A DNA stretch of 64,000 nt. It comes from an uncultured Caulobacter sp. Its GTDB lineage: Bacteria; Pseudomonadota; Alphaproteobacteria; Caulobacterales; Caulobacteraceae. Below are positions 60,268 through 64,000 of the stretch, in pieces (the first letter of the stretch is position 1; each line of letters begins with the position of its first letter). The stretch covers positions 1 through 64,000 of the forward strand of contig CAJYMH010000029.1 of the NCBI GenBank assembly GCA_913776195.1. The letters are read 5' to 3'. The notes under the pieces were generated by a model. That model was not told the origin of the DNA and searched no databases. It saw only the letters and a list, made by a program, of their open reading frames with translations. Made by a program: the position numbers and the translations under genes.

Positions 60268-61049
60268 TGAGCGAGGCCTCTGCGCTCTACGTCGGTGAAG
60301 TTCGCCACAACCGTGTGCGCCCGCGCCGCCACGCCCTGCGCTATCGGGTGTTCATGCTGCTGCTTGATCTGGACCAGGTTGACGGCGTGCTCGGGCGGCT
60401 GAAACTGCTGGCGCGGGGATGCTTCGGCCTGATGAGCTTCAACGCCGGCGACCATGGCGACCGCAGCGGACGGCCCCTGCGGGATCAGGTGCGGGAACGC
60501 CTTGCGGCGGCCGGGATCGAGGCGGGCGGGGCGATCCGTCTGCTGACCATGCCGCGCATCCTCGGTTATGGCTTCAACCCGCTTAGTCTCTATTTCTGCC
60601 ACCGGCCGGACGGCGCCCTGGCGGCGATCCTGTACGAGGTCAGTAACACCTTCGGCGAGCGACACAACTATCTGATCGCCACGCCGGAAGGCGGCGCAGG
60701 GACGGTGCGCCAAAGCGCGCCCAAGCGGTTCTACGTCTCGCCCTTCATGGACATGGATCTGGCCTACGCCTTTACGGTCCAGGCGCCGGCGGACGGCACG
60801 GCGGTGTCGATCACCGTATCGGACGGGGAGGGCGCGATGCTGACCGCATCGTTCCTTGGCGAGCGGCGGCCGCTGACCGATGGCCAGTTGCTGAGGGCGT
60901 GGCTGAGCCACCCTTTGCTGACCCTCAAGGTCATGGCCGGAATCCATTGGGAGGCGCTGAAGATTTGGCGCAAGGGCGTCGGCTTCCGCCACCGCCCCGC
61001 CTTGCCCGCCCAGGCCGTGACCATCGGCCGGACGGAGCGCGCGGCATGA
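60267..61049 (+). CDS. DUF1365 family protein
   Basis: Protein of 260 residues of the DUF1365 family. Visible signature: HNRVRPRRHALRYRVFMLLLDL at the start (more than enough basic and hydrophobic residues for membrane contact), GYGFNPLSLYFCH and EVSNTFGERHNYL. It is often next to CFA synthases and is connected to modified fatty acids. Biochemical activity is not established. The ATG overlaps the oxidoreductase stop (TGATG) and the lipocalin start overlaps its own stop (ATGA). Confidence 0.9.
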   Translation: MSEASALYVGEVRHNRVRPRRHALRYRVFMLLLDLDQVDGVLGRLKLLARGCFGLMSFNAGDHGDRSGRPLRDQVRERLAAAGIEAGGAIRLLTMPRILGYGFNPLSLYFCHRPDGALAAILYEVSNTFGERHNYLIATPEGGAGTVRQSAPKRFYVSPFMDMDLAYAFTVQAPADGTAVSITVSDGEGAMLTASFLGERRPLTDGQLLRAWLSHPLLTLKVMAGIHWEALKIWRKGVGFRHRPALPAQAVTIGRTERAA

Positions 61050-61558
61050 GGACTCTCGCCGCCATTTTCGCCGCCGTCGCCGTTCCGGGTCTCGCCCTGG
61101 CCGCCGCGCCGGAACCACGCAAACCGATCGAGATCGATCGCTTCATGGGCCGCTGGTACGAAATCGTCCGCACCCCGAATGACGGCCAGAAGAACTGCCA
61201 CGCGGCCAGCCAGCTATGGTCGCAGCGGCCGGACGGGACCTTCGATATCGCCCAGAGCTGCCGCAAGGGGTCGCCGGACGGGCCGGTGCGCCTGGTGCAG
61301 ACCAAGGCCCGCATCCTAGACCCCGGAACGAACGCCAAGTTCGAGGCCAGCTTCTTCGGCGGACTGCTGCGCCGGAAGTACTGGGTGATCGACCGTTCGG
61401 ACGACTACGGCTGGATGATCGCCAGCACCTCGGATGGCGACTTCGTGGCCCTGCTGTCGCGCCAGCCATCCATGCCGGACCGACAGGTGCAGGCCCTGAT
61501 CGCGCGAATGCGGAGCCTCGGCTTCGTGAAGAATCAACTGCTGATCGTGGGCCGCTAG
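61046..61558 (+). CDS. blc: Blc-like bacterial lipocalin
   Basis: Exported lipocalin of 170 residues. A signal peptide (1-20, GLALAA) lacks a lipobox Cys, so it is periplasmic rather than a lipoprotein. The kernel motif GRWYEIVRTPN is at 35-45; Cys51 and Cys72 may pair. Role: binding fatty acids or lysophospholipids, fitting a lipid-remodelling operon. The start overlaps the DUF1365 stop by 4 nt. Confidence 0.9.
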   Translation: MRTLAAIFAAVAVPGLALAAAPEPRKPIEIDRFMGRWYEIVRTPNDGQKNCHAASQLWSQRPDGTFDIAQSCRKGSPDGPVRLVQTKARILDPGTNAKFEASFFGGLLRRKYWVIDRSDDYGWMIASTSDGDFVALLSRQPSMPDRQVQALIARMRSLGFVKNQLLIVGR

Positions 61559-61614
61559 CCTTGGGCTCGCGGCGGGCCTAGGGTCGCCGTGAGTCTACCG
61601 GAGAGTTTTTCATC

Positions 61615-63270
61615 ATGCGTCTGCGCACCCTCGCCCTCACCACCGCCGCCGTTCTGTTCGGAGGCCTGGCGCAGGCGCAGACGGTGGATCCGGCGCGGAT
61701 GTCGGAGATCACCAAGGCCATGTCCTCCGATCCGTTCATGGGCCGGGCGCCGGGCGGGCCGGGCGAGAAGCCGACTATCGATTACCTTGTCGCCCAGTTC
61801 AAAGCCGCGGGCATGGAGCCGGCCGGCGAGAACGGCGGCTGGACGCAGCGCGTGCCGCTGCTGCGCACCTTTGTCCCCAAGGACGCGGCCATGTCGTTCT
61901 CGGTCGGCGGACAGGCCGCGCCCCTGCGCCAGGGCGAGGAGATCAGCGTCCTGTCCCTGCGCCCTGCGGACCGCGTGACCATCGCCAAGGCGCCGCTGGT
62001 TTTCGTGGGCTATGGCGTGTCCGCGCCCGAGCGCGGCTGGGACGACTACAAGGGCGTCGATCTGAAGGGAAAGGTCGCGGTCTTCCTGATCAATGACCCG
62101 GACTTCGAGGCCAAGGCCGGCGAGGACCCCATCGGCAAGTTCGGCGGTCAGGCGGCCACCTACTACGCCCGCTGGACCTACAAGCACGAAGAGGCCGCGC
62201 GGCGCGGGGCCATCGCCTCGATCATCATCCATGAGACGCCGGGCGCGGGCTATGGCTGGACCACGGCGGTGGCCAGCAATGGCGAGGGCTTCGACGTCGT
62301 TCGCGCCGATCCGGACAAGGATAAGGTGCTGTTACAGGCCTGGCTGGGCCGCGAGGTCGGCGCCGATCTGCTGAAGCGTTCGGGGCAGGACCTGGAAGCG
62401 TTGAAGGTCGCCGCGCGTCGCAAGGATTTCCGTCCCATCGAGTTGAAAGATGCGAGCTTTTCGGCCGACTACGCCCTGAAGCATGAACAGGTCGACAGCC
62501 AGAACGTGCTGGGCAAGATCACCGGCGCCAAGCGGCCGAACGAGTCGATCATGTACGCGGGCCACTGGGACGCCTACGGGATCGGCCCGGCCTCTGCCGA
62601 TGGCAAGACGATCCGCCCGGGCGCTCTGGATGACGCCATCGGCCTGGCCGGGATGATTGAGATCGCCCGCCTTTTCAAGGCTGGCCCCGCGCCGGATCGT
62701 TCGGTGGTGTTCGCCGCCTGGACGGCGGAGGAACGGGGACTGCTGGGTAGCGAATACTACGGCGAACACCCGACCCTGCCGCTGGAGACGACGGCGGCCA
62801 ACTACACCATGGACGTGCTGCAGACCGCCGGTCCGGCGAAGGACGTCGTCCTGATCGGCTACGGCCAGAACGAGCTCGAAGCCGACCTCGCCAAGGCCGC
62901 CGCGCGCCAGAACCGCGTGGTGACGCCAGACGCCAAGCCGGAGCGGGCGCTGTTCTATCGCGCCGACCACTTCTCCCTGGCGCGTCGCGGCGTGCCGGTG
63001 CTGTTGCTGATGGGGCTGGGCGGCGGCCATGACCTGGTCGAGGGCGGCCGCGCCGCCGGCGACGCCTGGGTCGCCGACTATACCGCCAAGTGCTACCACC
63101 AGACCTGCGACGCCTGGAGCCCGAACATGGACTTCCGGGGCGCGGCCCAGGACGCCCAACTGCTGTTCGAGATGGGCAAGGATGTCGCCAACTCCAACCG
63201 CTGGCCGGACTGGAACGAGGGGTCGGAATTCAAGCCGATCCGCGCCGAGTCCGCCGCCGCACGGAAATAG
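61615..63270 (+). CDS. Secreted M28-family zinc aminopeptidase with PA domain
   Basis: Exported aminopeptidase of 551 residues. Signal peptide 1-22 (GGLAQAQ); a protease-associated (PA) domain at about 120-260; the M28 catalytic domain with AGHWDAYGIG, GALDDAIGLAG, and WTAEERGLLGSEYYG zinc/catalytic residues and the later ADHFSLARRGVPVL. It lies 57 nt after the lipocalin gene and 3 nt before a TetR gene. Confidence 0.93.
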   Translation: MRLRTLALTTAAVLFGGLAQAQTVDPARMSEITKAMSSDPFMGRAPGGPGEKPTIDYLVAQFKAAGMEPAGENGGWTQRVPLLRTFVPKDAAMSFSVGGQAAPLRQGEEISVLSLRPADRVTIAKAPLVFVGYGVSAPERGWDDYKGVDLKGKVAVFLINDPDFEAKAGEDPIGKFGGQAATYYARWTYKHEEAARRGAIASIIIHETPGAGYGWTTAVASNGEGFDVVRADPDKDKVLLQAWLGREVGADLLKRSGQDLEALKVAARRKDFRPIELKDASFSADYALKHEQVDSQNVLGKITGAKRPNESIMYAGHWDAYGIGPASADGKTIRPGALDDAIGLAGMIEIARLFKAGPAPDRSVVFAAWTAEERGLLGSEYYGEHPTLPLETTAANYTMDVLQTAGPAKDVVLIGYGQNELEADLAKAAARQNRVVTPDAKPERALFYRADHFSLARRGVPVLLLMGLGGGHDLVEGGRAAGDAWVADYTAKCYHQTCDAWSPNMDFRGAAQDAQLLFEMGKDVANSNRWPDWNEGSEFKPIRAESAAARK

Positions 63271-63273
63271 ACA

Positions 63274-63888
63274 ATGCCGTTCGCCGACGGGCTGAGACAG
63301 GTTCCGCAGCAGGAGCGGGCGCGACAGACCTATGAGCGCCTGCTCGACGTTGCGGGCGAATTGCTGGGCGAGGTGGGGATCGAACGCATCTCCACCAACA
63401 TGATCTGCGCCCGCGCGGGCATGACGCCGCCGGCGCTTTACCGCTACTTCAAGGATAAGTACGGCGTGCTGGAGGCGCTGGGCGCCCGGCTGATGGCTCG
63501 CCAGAACGAGGTGCTGTTCGCCTGGCTGGACCGCCACGCCCCCAATGGCTGGGAGGCGGTGTCCGGCGCCGTCGAGGAGCTGATCGTCGCCAACGCCGAG
63601 GTTAACGCCAGCGAGCCTGGCGCGATCTGGACCCTGCGCGCCCTGCGTGCCGTGCCGCAGCTGGCGCATGTGCGGCTGGTGTCTCACCGGCTGGTGACCG
63701 ACCGCATGACCGAGGTCTACGCGCCGCTGCTGCCTCATCTGCCGCGCGACGTGATCTGGCGGCGGGTCCGCCTGTCCATCGAGTTCGGGTTCAGCCTGGA
63801 GGAGATGATGGCCGAAGAAGACCGCATCCCGCCGGACGTGGCCGTCGCCGAAGCGGCGCGGTGGCTGCGCAAGGTGTTCGAGGATTAG
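63274..63888 (+). CDS. TetR-family transcriptional regulator
   Basis: Regulator of 204 residues: N-terminal HTH (about 17-62, ICARAGMTPPALYRYFKDKYGVLEAL) and a TetR C-terminal domain. It starts 3 nt after the M28 peptidase stop and is probably co-transcribed. Target unknown. No obvious operator was seen before the peptidase gene. Confidence 0.92.
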   Translation: MPFADGLRQVPQQERARQTYERLLDVAGELLGEVGIERISTNMICARAGMTPPALYRYFKDKYGVLEALGARLMARQNEVLFAWLDRHAPNGWEAVSGAVEELIVANAEVNASEPGAIWTLRALRAVPQLAHVRLVSHRLVTDRMTEVYAPLLPHLPRDVIWRRVRLSIEFGFSLEEMMAEEDRIPPDVAVAEAARWLRKVFED

Positions 63889-63994
63889 GTGCGTCCTTCG
63901 AGACGGCCTTTCGGCCTCCTCAGGATTACGGATTCAGAGAGCAACCCACATTCGTCATGCTGAGGAGCGCGATAGCGCGTCTCGAAGCACGCAC
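63889..63994. repeat. REP-like palindromic element with GTGCG/CGCAC ends
   Basis: Outer arms GTGCG-TC-CTTCGAGACG / CGTCTCGAAG-CA-CGCAC, and inner CCTCAGGATTACG / CGTCATGCTGAGG. This is the same general design as the 8374 and 26798 elements. A partial copy (GCGTCCTTCGAGACG) is at about 28789. Confidence 0.65.
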
Positions 63995-64000
63995 TAGCGT

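Overview
The window is a high-GC alphaproteobacterial chromosome segment, most likely from the Caulobacteraceae (Caulobacter/Phenylobacterium type). The case rests on a PleC-like cell-fate histidine kinase beside pepN, the order ccmF-ccmH-HtrA protease-OmpR/kinase pair-glnE, many TonB-dependent receptors and secreted peptidases, and a paired methylmalonate-semialdehyde dehydrogenase and acyl-CoA dehydrogenase metabolism. Genes are dense, many stop/start codons overlap (ATGA or TGATG), and the gaps hold short palindromic repeats. No rRNA, tRNA, CRISPR array, prophage, insertion sequence or integrase was seen.

Layout. 1-7.8 kb: end of a cytochrome c maturation operon, periplasmic HtrA protease, two-component system, glnE. 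7.9-11.9 kb: small membrane-anchored unknown, a TonB receptor divergent from a DUF1624 membrane protein. 11.9-14.0 kb: zinc alcohol dehydrogenase divergent from a LysR regulator. 14.0-19.8 kb: four-gene operon of TonB receptor, two DUF3526-type permeases and an ABC ATPase. 20.1-27.8 kb: MFS transporter, BlaI/M56 peptidase pair, Lrp regulator divergent from isochorismatase plus M13 peptidase, a polytopic unknown. 28.0-28.7 kb: alternative oxidase. 28.9-35.5 kb (minus strand): pleC, pepN, aldehyde dehydrogenase. 35.8-39.7 kb: two adjacent acyl-CoA dehydrogenases and a secreted amidase. 39.8-44.7 kb: RND efflux pair divergent from its TetR. 44.7-49.2 kb: small metabolic genes including mmsA. 49.3-51.0 kb: hybrid histidine kinase. 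51.0-54.6 kb: metNIQ and an orphan PhnD-like binding lipoprotein. 54.7-56.0 kb: secreted M20 peptidase. 56.0-61.6 kb: ECF sigma factor, RskA-type anti-sigma and a membrane-lipid modification set. 61.6-63.9 kb: M28 peptidase and TetR.

Two regulatory circuits stand out. (1) Both TonB receptor promoters carry nearly the same 15-bp palindrome, TGTWAT-GYT-ATWACA, and the second copy matches the classical Zur (zinc uptake regulator) box almost exactly. This suggests that the receptor/ABC operon and the receptor/DUF1624 pair form a zinc-acquisition regulon like the one described in Caulobacter. (2) The divergent promoters of the cyclopropane-synthase-like gene and the FAD oxidoreductase gene carry, on opposite strands, the same bipartite element GCATCC-N16-CGTAGCTG. 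The -35 part resembles that of SigK-type ECF sigma factors, and a SigK/RskA-like pair is encoded downstream. The locus is therefore probably a self-contained, autoregulated membrane-lipid stress module (fatty-acid methylation/modification, DUF1365, DUF2177, lipocalin).

Other notable items: a bacterial alternative oxidase, a BlaR1-like M56 protein whose C-terminus is a Pro-rich linker and long coiled coil instead of a penicillin-binding domain, an SDR lacking the catalytic Tyr/Lys, two leader hairpins that would bury Shine-Dalgarno sequences, and a heteromer-type acyl-CoA dehydrogenase pair.
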